A DNA stretch of 42,684 nucleotides, from NCBI GenBank assembly GCA_016794925.1, contig JAEUIW010000010.1, positions 1-42,684 on the forward strand. The letters run 5' to 3'. The position numbers were made by a program, and so were the translations under genes. Origin of the DNA: Phycisphaerae bacterium (GTDB taxonomy: Bacteria > Planctomycetota > Phycisphaerae > Phycisphaerales > UBA1924). Every line of letters begins with the position of its first letter. Position 1 is the first letter of the stretch. This document shows, in pieces, positions 20,586-29,023 of the stretch. The notes beneath the pieces were generated by a model. It saw nothing but the letters and a program-made list of their open reading frames with translations. It made no database searches and was not told the origin of the DNA.

Positions 20586-20656
20586 TACTGTACATTTATG
20601 GCGAAACAACACCGTGTCTCGAATTCAGGTCCCGGTGGAAAACCGCACTTGTTCAC

Positions 20657-21343
20657 TCATTGAACACCCCTTAATTCGGTGATAATTCGCGGGCGTTCGA
20701 CTGGCGATGCGCCGAACAACCCCGAGGCGACAACCATGACATCGCAACCCGCACGGCGGACCTGTGCACTGTTCGTGACCTTGATTCCGCCATCCATTTG
20801 GATTCGTTGATCCGATTTAACGGATGCAGCGATCGCCTCAGTTTTGGGGAGCACATCGGTGATGAACGCCTGTCCTGAAAATCCCGGGTTGACGGACATG
20901 ACGAGAAAGAGCTGAAAAGGACCGATAAGCGAACGCACGTCATCCACCGAGGTGCCGGGGTTGAACGCCAGGCCGGCTGTGCATCCCAACGCGTGCACGC
21001 GCTCCGCCAACGTCTCGGCCCGACCCGGCCCCGTGACCTCGATGTGGAATGTCAGGTGATCGGCCCCGGCCTCGGCGAAAGGCCCGACGAAACGATCGGG
21101 ATCACGGACCATGAGGTGAACATCAAGGAACGCCCGGGGAACCGCGCGGCGGACAGCGCGCACCATGTCCGGGCCCATGGTGAGGTTGGGCACGAAATGG
21201 CCGTCCATGACGTCCACGTGCAGCAGGTCGGCGCCCTGGTTCAGGATCGCGTCGCATTCGGCGCCCATGCGGGCGAAGTCCGCCGACAAGATCGAGGCGG
21301 CGATGAGCGGAAGGCGGGGCGGGTGGGTGATCAGGTTCCGCAT
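20657..21343 (-). CDS. rpe: Ribulose-phosphate 3-epimerase
   Basis: The protein has 228 residues, standard size. It interconverts ribulose 5-phosphate and xylulose 5-phosphate in the pentose phosphate pathway. Family signatures are clear: LHVDVMDGHFVPN (42-53, with H42 and D44), DVHLMV with H76, SVNPGFSGQ (150-158) and IQMDGGI with D184. These give the metal ligands and catalytic aspartates. The ATG at 21343 matches the family start. It has no Shine-Dalgarno sequence but a TACACT box six bases upstream, so a leaderless mRNA is likely. The longer in-frame extension is Arg-rich and non-homologous. The last codons are AT-rich, like the region that follows. Confidence 0.95.
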   Translation of the reverse strand: MRNLITHPPRLPLIAASILSADFARMGAECDAILNQGADLLHVDVMDGHFVPNLTMGPDMVRAVRRAVPRAFLDVHLMVRDPDRFVGPFAEAGADHLTFHIEVTGPGRAETLAERVHALGCTAGLAFNPGTSVDDVRSLIGPFQLFLVMSVNPGFSGQAFITDVLPKTEAIAASVKSDQRIQMDGGIKVTNSAQVRRAGCDVMVVASGLFGASPVERPRIITELRGVQ

Positions 21344-21349
21344 GCGCGC

Positions 21350-21355
21350 AGTGTA
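21350..21355 (-). promoter_or_regulatory. Candidate -10 element TACACT of rpe
   Basis: On the minus strand TACACT ends six bases before the rpe ATG at 21343. It repeats the arrangement at both kinases and the aminotransferase gene. Confidence 0.5.
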
Positions 21356-21440
21356 CCTTGCCGGTCGCCGCGGCCGGGGCGACGAATTCCGGCGGCGCGC
21401 ACGACCCGTTCGCCGCGGCGCGATGTGACGACGCGCGGCA

Positions 21441-22202
21441 TCACCGGGTGGGATCGGCGGTCGTGCCACGCAGGCGTCGGCGGAACAGGTCGAGGGTGAG
21501 GGCCCAGCAGATCGCGGCCGCGGCGGGGTCGTGGCGGTGCCCCTCGTCGCGCATGAACGCGTGCTGCTGGTTCAGCTCGATCCACTGGTAGTTGGCGCCG
21601 GCGTCACCGAGGGCGCGTGCAATGCGCTCGCGCGCCTCGCGGGGAACGTGCGGGTCCTGGCGTCCCCAGACGAGGAGCAGTTCACCGGTGATCTCGCCGA
21701 GGCGGTCGAGCGAATCGTCCCCGCCTCGTCCCAGGGTGCGGGAGTGAACATCCGTGGCGTAGAAAGAGGCGGCCGCGAGCACGTCCGGTTCCATAGCGGC
21801 ACGGAGGGAGAGATGGCCGCCGACGCAGAAGCCGATCGAGCCGAGGCTGCCGCTGCAGCAGGCCATGGACTTGAGCAGGTCGAGCGTGCCGCGCGCGTCG
21901 GCGTCGATCGCGCCGAGTTCCTTGGACTTCTTGTGCGCGTTGCCGCGTGCGACGCCCGCCTCGTCGTAGGGCAGCACGCATCCCGGGGGCTCGAACTCGT
22001 GGAAGATTTCGGGCGCGGCGACCAGATAACCGTGTCCGGCGAGGGACGTCGCGAGGCGGCGGATGGGGCCGGTGATCTGGAAGATCTCGGAGAAGAGCGC
22101 GATCCCGGGGAACCTCCCGTCGGCGGCGGGGCGGAAAACGTGGGCTCGCATCGGGCCGGTTGGTGTACCGATTTCGATGGGCTCATCGGTACGGACGAGC
22201 AT
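21441..22202 (-). CDS. Dienelactone hydrolase family protein
   Basis: The protein has 253 residues and an alpha/beta-hydrolase fold. The catalytic triad fits the dienelactone hydrolase family: nucleophile C126 in GFCVGGH, D183 in WGRQDPHVP and H214 in NQQHAFMRDEG. The family hydrolyses dienelactones from chlorocatechol breakdown, and many members have other ester substrates. The ATG at 22202 has GGAG five to six bases upstream. An intradiol dioxygenase-like protein is encoded about 8 kb away, but nothing ties the two into one pathway. The gene is divergent from the TIGR03790-type gene. Confidence 0.88.
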   Translation of the reverse strand: MLVRTDEPIEIGTPTGPMRAHVFRPAADGRFPGIALFSEIFQITGPIRRLATSLAGHGYLVAAPEIFHEFEPPGCVLPYDEAGVARGNAHKKSKELGAIDADARGTLDLLKSMACCSGSLGSIGFCVGGHLSLRAAMEPDVLAAASFYATDVHSRTLGRGGDDSLDRLGEITGELLLVWGRQDPHVPREARERIARALGDAGANYQWIELNQQHAFMRDEGHRHDPAAAAICWALTLDLFRRRLRGTTADPTR

Positions 22203-22502
22203 GGGATCTCCGGAGACAGCGCGGGCGAACGTGGGCGCGTATGCGAGACTCTAACGCGGCTCGACCCGCCGGGGATGGGGATCGCTTGGGCAGCAGGCAA
22301 CCACCGCAAAGAGGTCCCGCCGCGATCCCTGTGCGGACCTGATTCCGGGGCTGTTGGAAGCGAACGAGTTGCGGCGGGGCCAGTGTTGTGGCACTCTTGT
22401 GGGGTCGCGTCAGTGCTCGATATAGTCCCATAACTCAATTCGTATCGCTGCGCGTTGGGTACGCTAAAGGTCGGCGCCACGGTGGGCGTCATGGAGCAAG
22501 GC
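22203..22502. other. Divergent intergenic region
   Basis: About 300 bases separate the dienelactone hydrolase (minus) from the TIGR03790-type gene (plus). It contains the plus-strand promoter at 22397-22426 and a second TACGCT hexamer at 22460-22465. No gene is seen. Confidence 0.5.
22397..22426 (+). promoter_or_regulatory. Candidate promoter TTGTGG-N18-TATAGT
   Basis: TTGTGG (22397-22402) and TATAGT (22421-22426) are spaced by 18 bases and would transcribe the secreted-protein gene with a leader of about 70 bases. Confidence 0.55.
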
Positions 22503-24671
22503 ATGAGCAAGGCCAACGAGCGGTTTCTGATTCGTGGGATCGCCGGGTTGGCGGTGTCGGCCGCGCTGACGGGAGGCGCGTTGGCGGGTGGGAGCGGCGA
22601 GAACGTGATCCTGATCATCGATCCGACGGACGCGGCGTCGATGTACCTCGGGAACTACTACCGGCAGGCGCGGAACATCCCGGACGCGAACGTAATCTAC
22701 CTCGACTCGGTGGCGCCGGGTTCGTACCAGGCGTTCGTGACGACGCTGCAGCCGGCGTTCGTTTCGGAGTTGGCGGCGCGGGGCCTGAGCGCGCAGGCGG
22801 ACTACGTGGTGCTGGCGCCGATCGACAGTTTTTATCTGGGCGCATCGAACCTGCTGAGCGACGGGTGCTTCCCGGTGAACCGGGTGGCGCTGCCGTCGGC
22901 GTACTCGCTGACGTTCGTGAGCGACGAGGTGCTCTCGGCGACACTGGCCTCGACGGAGGCCAACCGGTACACCGCCAATTCGAAGACGTTCGTGCCGTTC
23001 TATTCGACGCAGAAGTACTACGGGGGGGCGTTCGCGAACTCGGACAGCCGGGCGCGTCAGTACTACCTGGGGACGCTGCTGGGGTACACGGGCTTCCAGG
23101 GGAATTCGGTGGAGGAGATCCGGGCGATGATCGATCGTTCGGTCGCGGTGGACGGGACGCGCCGGCCGGAGAACGCCGGGGGCGGTCGTTTCTACTACAT
23201 GAACAACACCTCCGACCCGGCCCGGAATGTGCGCAACACGCAGTTCAATCAGGCGATCGCGGACCTGGCGAGCGTGGGGTACGTCGGGGAGAAGATCAGC
23301 GGGCTGCTGCCGATCGACCGGTTCGATTCGCTGGGGATTCTGTCCGGGTTCGCGGTGTACAACATCGACGGCGCGGGCTACGGCGTGCTCCCGGGCTCGT
23401 TCTGCGATCACCTGACGTCGTTCGCGGCGACGTTCGATGACACGTCGCAGACCAAGATGTCGCGGTGGATCGCGAAGGGCGCCTCCGGCACGGCGGGGGC
23501 CGTGGAGGAGCCCTGCAACTACACGGGCAAGTTCCCGCACTCGCGCCTGCACGTGTGGTACGCGCAGGGGGCCTCGCTGGGTGAGGCTTGGTTCCGCTCG
23601 CTGGGTTTCATGCCCTTCCAGGACCTGTTCATCGGCGACCCGTTGACGCGGCCGTTCGCCTATTTCCCGATCGTTGACGCCCCCGCGCTGCCGGCGCTGG
23701 CCAGCGGCACGCTTGCGTTCACGCCGACGGGCACGGCGACCAAGCCCGGCGCGTCGGTGGTGAACTTCTCGCTGTTCGTCGATGGCGTGTTCCGCCAGAA
23801 GGTCAACCGCGGGTCGGCGTTCAGCTTCGACACGCGGACGGTGCCCGACGGCCCGCACGATGTCCGGGTGTACGCGATCGACAGCGCCTCGGCGCGGCAC
23901 ACCGGCGTCTGGAGCGGGACGCTGACGACGGGCAATTTCGGACGGGCGGTGTCGCTGACGGCGCCGGTCACGACGGGGACGCTGGCGCAGAGCATGATGT
24001 TCAACGTGTCCGCCTCGGGGTGGGGCGTGCGCGAGGTCCAGTTGCTGAGCAACTCCCGCGTGGTCGCGGCGAGCTCGGCCGCGTCGTCGTCGATGGAGCT
24101 GCGCGGGCAGTCGCTGGGCGCGGGCGTCAGCCGGGTGGTGGCGCGGGCGCTGTTCCTGGACGGGACGAGCGCGGTGAGCGCGCCGGTGACGGTGAACCTC
24201 TCGTTCGACCCCGGCACGCCCTCGGGGGCGCCGCCGGTCGCGTACTCGTACACGAAGCGGATCAACCCCGGCCAGACGGGCGTGGTCGAGTTGCCCGCGG
24301 CGTTCGACACGGACCCGTCCGCGGTGGTGTACGAGTCGTTCCCGGTGCTCGCGCACGCGACGGTGACGCCGGGCATCCAGGGCGCGTACCGGCTGATCCG
24401 GCCGACCGCCGGCGCCACCGGCAAGGAGACGTTCACCTTCCGGGTGTTGACGCCGTCGGGCTCGTCCAACACGGCGACCGTGACGGTGCGCTACTCGGAT
24501 CCGTGTGGCAACGATTTCAACGACGACGGCAGCGCGGACGACTTTGATTTCTTTGATTTTCTGAATGCGCTGTTCGCCGGCCAGATGGTCGCGGACATCA
24601 ACGGCGACGGCAGCGTGGACGACTTTGATTTCTTCGACTTCCTGAACCACATCTACGACCCGTGCCCGTGA
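22503..24671 (+). CDS. TIGR03790-type secreted protein with dockerin-like C-terminus
   Basis: The protein has 722 residues. A signal peptide (about 1-29) precedes a region matching TIGR03790: IIDPTDAASMYLGNYYRQAR near the start, then HLTSFAATF, GAVEEPCNYTGKFP, YAQGASLGEAWFRS and LFIGDPLTRPF. Ig-like or bacterial cadherin-like beta domains follow (about 400-660). The last 55 residues hold two Asp-rich repeats (DDGSADDFDFFDFLN and GDGSVDDFDFFDFLN), dockerin-like calcium loops common in Phycisphaerae. It is probably exported. The function of TIGR03790 is unknown. The ATG at 22503 has GGAG six bases upstream; an ATG at 22491 is the alternative. Confidence 0.82.
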   Translation: MSKANERFLIRGIAGLAVSAALTGGALAGGSGENVILIIDPTDAASMYLGNYYRQARNIPDANVIYLDSVAPGSYQAFVTTLQPAFVSELAARGLSAQADYVVLAPIDSFYLGASNLLSDGCFPVNRVALPSAYSLTFVSDEVLSATLASTEANRYTANSKTFVPFYSTQKYYGGAFANSDSRARQYYLGTLLGYTGFQGNSVEEIRAMIDRSVAVDGTRRPENAGGGRFYYMNNTSDPARNVRNTQFNQAIADLASVGYVGEKISGLLPIDRFDSLGILSGFAVYNIDGAGYGVLPGSFCDHLTSFAATFDDTSQTKMSRWIAKGASGTAGAVEEPCNYTGKFPHSRLHVWYAQGASLGEAWFRSLGFMPFQDLFIGDPLTRPFAYFPIVDAPALPALASGTLAFTPTGTATKPGASVVNFSLFVDGVFRQKVNRGSAFSFDTRTVPDGPHDVRVYAIDSASARHTGVWSGTLTTGNFGRAVSLTAPVTTGTLAQSMMFNVSASGWGVREVQLLSNSRVVAASSAASSSMELRGQSLGAGVSRVVARALFLDGTSAVSAPVTVNLSFDPGTPSGAPPVAYSYTKRINPGQTGVVELPAAFDTDPSAVVYESFPVLAHATVTPGIQGAYRLIRPTAGATGKETFTFRVLTPSGSSNTATVTVRYSDPCGNDFNDDGSADDFDFFDFLNALFAGQMVADINGDGSVDDFDFFDFLNHIYDPCP
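24525..24646 (+). repeat. Tandem dockerin-like repeat, two near-identical 41-bp copies
   Basis: Copies at 24525-24565 and 24606-24646 are offset by 81 bases (27 codons) and differ at only a few positions. Each encodes DGSxDDFDFFDFLN, a calcium-loop-like motif. Confidence 0.8.
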
Positions 24672-24700
24672 GCGGGCGTGAATCGGGGGCGGGGAGTCGT

Positions 24701-24706
24701 TAGGCT
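24701..24706 (+). promoter_or_regulatory. Possible -10 element TAGGCT
   Basis: TAGGCT ends six bases before the ATG at 24713, which has no Shine-Dalgarno sequence. It fits the leaderless arrangement seen elsewhere but is a weaker match. Confidence 0.35.
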
Positions 24707-24712
24707 ACGAGC

Positions 24713-25639
24713 ATGTCGTCCGACACGCGAGCGGATGGAATGACGCCAGTCAATGTCGCCGCGGACGGTTCGGTCGCGCGCGGCGCGGCGGGCGGACCGC
24801 TGGGGCACATCCCGCTCTTTTGCAAGCTGGACGAGACGGAGAGCCGGGCGCTGTCGGCCTCGCTGGAGCGGCGGGAGGTCGCGCCGGGGGACGCGGTGTG
24901 CTGGTTCGGGGAATCGGGCGGCTCGATGTTCGTGATCGATGCCGGGCGGGTCGACGTCAGCGTGCCGAACGAGCGGGGCGAGCATGTTCTGCTGAATCAC
25001 CTGGGCCCGGGCGGGTTCTTCGGCGAGATCTCGCTGCTGGACGGGGGCGCCCGGACGGCGACGGTGCGAGCGGCGGAGGCCACGACGCTGCTCGTGCTGA
25101 GCCGGGAAGCGTTCCGGCGTTTCGTCCACGACCACCCGGACGCGGCGCTGGACATCCTGACGGTGATGGGCGCGCGGCAGCGGGCCGCGAACGAAGCGAT
25201 CCGCGGCCTGGCGAACCCGAACTCGGCGTTCGAGCGGACGCGGACCACGGTGTGGCAGCGGGCGAGCGACATGATCGCGACGGTGGCCGCGAGCCAGTGG
25301 TTCACGGTGTTCCACCTGAGCTGGTTCGGGGCCTGGATCGGCCTGAACACGCTGGGCAGCGTGCTGTACGGTCCGTTCGGCGAGGCGAACCCGCAGCCGC
25401 GGTGGGTGTTCGATCCGTTCCCATTCGGACTGCTGACAATGGTGGTGTCGCTCGAGGCGATCTTCCTGTCGATCTTCGTGATGGTCAGCCAGAACCGCCA
25501 GAGCGAGAAGGACCGGCTCCGCATCGACCTGGACTACCAGGTGAACGTGAAGGCGCAGACGGAGATCATGGCGATCTCACGCCGGCTGGAACGGATCGAG
25601 GCTTCGCTCGCGGGGACGGATGCGCGCGGGGGCGGTTGA
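24713..25639 (+). CDS. Cyclic-nucleotide-binding domain / DUF1003 membrane protein
   Basis: The protein has 308 residues. A cNMP-binding domain spans about 33-155, including the phosphate-binding cassette region GFFGEISLLDGGARTATVRA (101-120). DUF1003 follows (about 185-295), with two membrane helices (about 195-218 and 236-258) and the hallmark VSLEAIFLSIFVMVSQNRQ and DLDYQVN. It may sense cAMP or cGMP and act on a membrane process, but DUF1003 has no known function. The ATG at 24713 is 41 bases after the preceding gene. The prpB-like gene follows after 56 bases. Confidence 0.88.
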   Translation: MSSDTRADGMTPVNVAADGSVARGAAGGPLGHIPLFCKLDETESRALSASLERREVAPGDAVCWFGESGGSMFVIDAGRVDVSVPNERGEHVLLNHLGPGGFFGEISLLDGGARTATVRAAEATTLLVLSREAFRRFVHDHPDAALDILTVMGARQRAANEAIRGLANPNSAFERTRTTVWQRASDMIATVAASQWFTVFHLSWFGAWIGLNTLGSVLYGPFGEANPQPRWVFDPFPFGLLTMVVSLEAIFLSIFVMVSQNRQSEKDRLRIDLDYQVNVKAQTEIMAISRRLERIEASLAGTDARGGG

Positions 25640-25684
25640 GCCCCGGGGGCTCCGGGCGGGGGGACGGCGTGGGGCCGACCCCGG

Positions 25685-25690
25685 TACCAT
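25685..25690 (+). promoter_or_regulatory. Possible -10 element TACCAT
   Basis: TACCAT ends five bases before the ATG at 25696. No Shine-Dalgarno sequence precedes that ATG, so a leaderless transcript is possible. Confidence 0.35.
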
Positions 25691-25695
25691 CGGGC

Positions 25696-26595
25696 ATGAC
25701 ACGGAGCCCCGGTGAGCGGTTCAGGAGCGAGATGGACGCGGGCTGCCTGGCCGCGCCGGGGGCGTTCAACGCCCTGTGCGCCCGCGCGGTGGCCCGGGCC
25801 GGGTTCCGCGCCGCGTACGTCTCGGGCGCGGCGACCAGCGTGGCGGCGGGCGTCCCGGACGTCGGTCTTCTGACGCTCGAGCACTTTGCCCGCACCGTCC
25901 GCGAGGTCTCGTCCGCATCGGGCCTGCCGGTTCTGGCCGACGCGGACACGGGCTTCGGCGAGGCGGAGATGGTCCGGCGGACGGTGGTCGAGTACGCGCG
26001 GGCCGGGGCGGCGGGCCTGCACGTGGAGGATCAGAAGTTCCCGAAGCGGTGCGGGCATCTCGACGGCAAGGAGCTCGTCGGCGTCGATCACATGTGCGAA
26101 AAGATCGAGTGGGCCTGCCGCGCGGCGCGCGAGTGCGAGGCGGCGCGGGGCTTCGTGGTGTGCGCGCGCACGGACGCCCGCGGGGTCGAGGGGTTCGACG
26201 CGGCGACGTCCCGAGCCCGAGCGTACGTGGAGGCCGGCGCGGAGATGATCTTTCCGGAAGGGTTGATCTCCGCGGATGAGTTCTCGCGCTTTCGCGCGGC
26301 GTTGTCATCGACGCGGACCCGATCCGGGCGACCCGCGCCGTACCTGCTCGCGAACATGACCGAGTTCGGCAAGACGCCGAGCATCACCCTGTCGGCGTTC
26401 GAGGCGATGGGGTATTCGTGCGTGATCTTCCCGGTGAGCCTGCTGCGGGTCGCCATGGGAGCGGTGGCGCGGGCGCTGGAGCAATTGCGGCGGGACGGCA
26501 GCGTGCAGGGCTTCGTGGGCCAGATGCAGACGCGCCAGGAGTTGTACGACCTGGTGGGGTACGTGCCGGGCACGCCGTGGGATTTCCCGGCCTGA
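25696..26595 (+). CDS. prpB: Isocitrate lyase/PEP mutase family protein, probably methylisocitrate lyase
   Basis: The protein has 299 residues, the PrpB size. The family cleaves 2-methylisocitrate to pyruvate and succinate in propionate catabolism. Visible signatures are YVSGAATS (41-48), the metal site ADADTGFG (81-88), HVEDQ (109-113) and the catalytic KRCGH (117-121, C119), which fits methylisocitrate or isocitrate lyases rather than PEP mutase. The frame is open far upstream, but that part is the off-frame shadow of the DUF1003 gene. No other prp genes are adjacent, so another C-C lyase activity remains possible. Confidence 0.85.
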   Translation: MTRSPGERFRSEMDAGCLAAPGAFNALCARAVARAGFRAAYVSGAATSVAAGVPDVGLLTLEHFARTVREVSSASGLPVLADADTGFGEAEMVRRTVVEYARAGAAGLHVEDQKFPKRCGHLDGKELVGVDHMCEKIEWACRAARECEAARGFVVCARTDARGVEGFDAATSRARAYVEAGAEMIFPEGLISADEFSRFRAALSSTRTRSGRPAPYLLANMTEFGKTPSITLSAFEAMGYSCVIFPVSLLRVAMGAVARALEQLRRDGSVQGFVGQMQTRQELYDLVGYVPGTPWDFPA

Positions 26596-26611
26596 CCCTG
26601 GGAGGGACGTC

Positions 26612-28993
26612 TTGGACGGAAGCGGACTGGCGGGAACGGCCCCGGCGAAACCGGTCGATCATGACGGGCACGGGGGTCGGCGCTCGTCCGGGGCGAGCGG
26701 TGGGCCGTCCGCGGTGGACGCGCCACCCCAATCGCGACGGGCCGAGTGGCCGTTGCTGCTGTACCTGGCGGTCGCGGTGGGCGTGCTCATCGTGATGCTG
26801 GCGCTGCGGCGCGTGTGGGACGTGGACTACTGGTGGCAGCTGGCCACGGGGGAGTTCATCGCGCAGAACGGCCTGCCGGCCGGGGATGTGTTCACGTATT
26901 CGCGGGCCGGCTCGGTTCGCATCGAGACGGGCTGGGCCTACTGCGTCGGCCTGCGCTGGGTGGTTTCGCGATTGGGGCACGAGGGAGCCGTGATCCTCAA
27001 GGCCGTGGCCGTGCTCGTGACGTTCGCGCTGGCGGCGGGGACGGCCTGGCTGGGCGCGCCGTCGGGCGGCGCGCGACGCGGGGTGAACGCGTATGTGGCG
27101 GCGGGCGTGACCGTGGTGGCCGCGCTGTCGGCGAGCCAGCGATTCGTCGCGCGCCCCGAGATCGTCTCGTGCCTGTTGCTCGCGGCGTTCGTGTTTCTGA
27201 TCGAGCACCGCCGGCGTCATCCCACACGCTGGATCCTGCTGCTGCCGGTCCTGCAGGTGGCGTGGAGCAACACGCATTCCCTTTTCCTGCTGGGGCCGGC
27301 GATCACGGGCCTCTGGGCCGGGTGCGAGATCCTGGGGGCGGGGCATCGGCGGGTGTGGGACGGCGCGTGGGCCCCGGGCTCGGGCCGGCGCATCACGGAA
27401 GCGTGTGCATCGGCGGCGCTCGTGGGTGGGGCGTGCCTCGCGACGCCGTACGGGGTTGAGGGTCTGCGGGTCCCGGTGCAGCAGCTCGCGGCGGTGTTGC
27501 CGGGTGTCGGGATCCGTCAGCTGGTTGTGATGGCGCCGCTGCTGGGGGTGACGCTCGGGGCGGCGTGGCTGCTGATGGTCTTGCTGGCGCGCGGCTGGGT
27601 GGATCGGGCCGTGGGAGCGAGCGGAGCGTGGCGCGGGGTGGCGATCGCGGCGGCGCTGACCGCACCGATCGTCGCGCTGGCGTTCATCCCGGGAGTTCGG
27701 TCGGCGGTGCAGGCCTTGACGACGAGGCTGTTGCCCGGCGCGGCGTCGGGGGGGGCGGAGCTGGAAAAGTCGATCATCACCGAACTGTCGTCGCCGTTCA
27801 CGATGTCGCAGCACTACACCGCGTTTTTCTACTACAAAGCGCTTCTCGTGCTGTGGGCGATCGCGGTGCTGTTCGCGTCGCGTCGCCAGGGCCTGTTCCT
27901 CATCTTGCTGAGCGCGGCGATGCTGCTGCTCTCGGTCGCCGCCGTGCGGAACCTCATGCTCTTCGCGGTGGTGGCCTTGCCGATCGCGGCCCGGGGGTTG
28001 TCGCCGGACGGATCGACGCCGGCGACGGATTCGATCGGGCGTGCGCATCGCCGGCGGTGGTGGTCGATGGCCGTGGCGGCGTTGGTGACGGGTGTGTGCC
28101 TCTACCAGGCGCGCGAGCTGCTTACGGATCGCTACAACATCCGGCAGGGCGACACGAACCAGTTCGGCGTCGGGATCGCGAGGAACCATTTTCCCGACGG
28201 CGCGGCGGATTTCCTTCGGGCGCACGCGATCGACGGCAATGTGTTCTGCACGCAGTTCGCGGGGTCGTACCTCGCGCACCGGGGATTCCGGGTTTTCATC
28301 GATTCTCGCGCCGTGGCGGGCCTCGCGGAGGATTACACGCGCCTGATGGATCGCCCGGAGTTGTTGCTCGGGCATTGCCGCGCGAACAATGTGAGGGCGA
28401 TCGTGCTGGACTCGGCGATGACGTCGCTGATCGACTTCGTGGCAAGGCAGCTGCGCTGGCGGCTGGCGTACGCCGACGAGACGGCGGCGGTCCTGCTGCC
28501 CGAGGGCACGGCGCCGGATGTGGCGCGGCTGGACCTGGCGAGCCGGGGGGACCGCTGGCTCGCGGACCTACGCGCGCGTCTTCCCCGGCCGTGGCCGTTC
28601 GCCGCCGCGACGGGGTTCTCGAGACTGAGCAACCCGCACCCCTACGTGATGGCGGCTTCGCTGGCGTTGACGCTCGGGGCGCCGCGGGCGGCCCGCGAGC
28701 TGTACGAGGACGCGCTCGCGGCGTATCCGCCGGTGTTTCGCGACTACACGTCGCTGGGGCGGGCGTGCGACCTGGTGGGCGATCATGCCGCCGCATCGGC
28801 GTATCTTCGACGCGCGTGCGAGTTGTTCCCCGGTGATGCCGAACTGCTCGCCATGACGGCGGAGTCGCACCTGCGTGCCGGGGATCGCGCGGCGGCGCGT
28901 CGGTACTGGCTGCGCGCACACGAGCGGCTCCCGGGCGACCCACGCGTGGCCGAGCTGGGCCGGCAGATCGACGCCGCGGATCGGCAGCAATAG
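26612..28993 (+). CDS. Polytopic membrane protein with C-terminal TPR repeats (GT-C-like)
   Basis: The protein has 793 residues. A polar N-terminus (1-45) is followed by about ten membrane helices (46-510), then a soluble region and TPR-like repeats (about 660-790). The first loop, WDVDYWWQLATGEFI with D70 and D72 and the nearby ETGWAY, resembles GT-C glycosyltransferases acting on polyprenyl-linked sugars at the outer face of the membrane. The enzyme class is an inference from topology and that acidic motif. The start is TTG at 26612, supported by GGGAGGG about five bases upstream. It is 16 bases after the lyase gene and 30 before the sirtuin gene. Confidence 0.7.
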   Translation: MDGSGLAGTAPAKPVDHDGHGGRRSSGASGGPSAVDAPPQSRRAEWPLLLYLAVAVGVLIVMLALRRVWDVDYWWQLATGEFIAQNGLPAGDVFTYSRAGSVRIETGWAYCVGLRWVVSRLGHEGAVILKAVAVLVTFALAAGTAWLGAPSGGARRGVNAYVAAGVTVVAALSASQRFVARPEIVSCLLLAAFVFLIEHRRRHPTRWILLLPVLQVAWSNTHSLFLLGPAITGLWAGCEILGAGHRRVWDGAWAPGSGRRITEACASAALVGGACLATPYGVEGLRVPVQQLAAVLPGVGIRQLVVMAPLLGVTLGAAWLLMVLLARGWVDRAVGASGAWRGVAIAAALTAPIVALAFIPGVRSAVQALTTRLLPGAASGGAELEKSIITELSSPFTMSQHYTAFFYYKALLVLWAIAVLFASRRQGLFLILLSAAMLLLSVAAVRNLMLFAVVALPIAARGLSPDGSTPATDSIGRAHRRRWWSMAVAALVTGVCLYQARELLTDRYNIRQGDTNQFGVGIARNHFPDGAADFLRAHAIDGNVFCTQFAGSYLAHRGFRVFIDSRAVAGLAEDYTRLMDRPELLLGHCRANNVRAIVLDSAMTSLIDFVARQLRWRLAYADETAAVLLPEGTAPDVARLDLASRGDRWLADLRARLPRPWPFAAATGFSRLSNPHPYVMAASLALTLGAPRAARELYEDALAAYPPVFRDYTSLGRACDLVGDHAAASAYLRRACELFPGDAELLAMTAESHLRAGDRAAARRYWLRAHERLPGDPRVAELGRQIDAADRQQ

Positions 28994-29023
28994 CCGCGCT
29001 GTGCGGAGGAGCGCGATCGGGAA

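Larger units (their letters stand above)
20278..20656. other. AT-rich leader region between rpe and accD
   Basis: This 379-base gap contains a patch (about 20505-20610) far richer in A and T than anything else in the window. It holds a candidate promoter and two perfect inverted repeats, listed separately. No gene is seen in it. The accD transcript would have a leader of about 200 bases. Confidence 0.6.

Noticed and set aside
19960..20640. Upstream extension of accD by 89 codons
   Set aside because: The extension lies in the leader with promoter-like and palindromic sequence; a good ribosome binding site precedes the ATG at 20277.
22464..24650. 728-codon minus-strand frame opposite the TIGR03790-type gene
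   Set aside because: Composition is dominated by Arg, His and Val without domains; it is the mirror of a GC3-rich gene.
24820..25695. Upstream extension of the prpB-like gene by 292 codons
   Set aside because: It is an off-frame reading of the DUF1003 gene; the family sequence begins at the ATG at 25696.
26384..28375. 663-codon minus-strand frame opposite the lyase and membrane protein genes
   Set aside because: It spans two real genes and the gap between them, and is Arg/Gln/His-rich with no motif.
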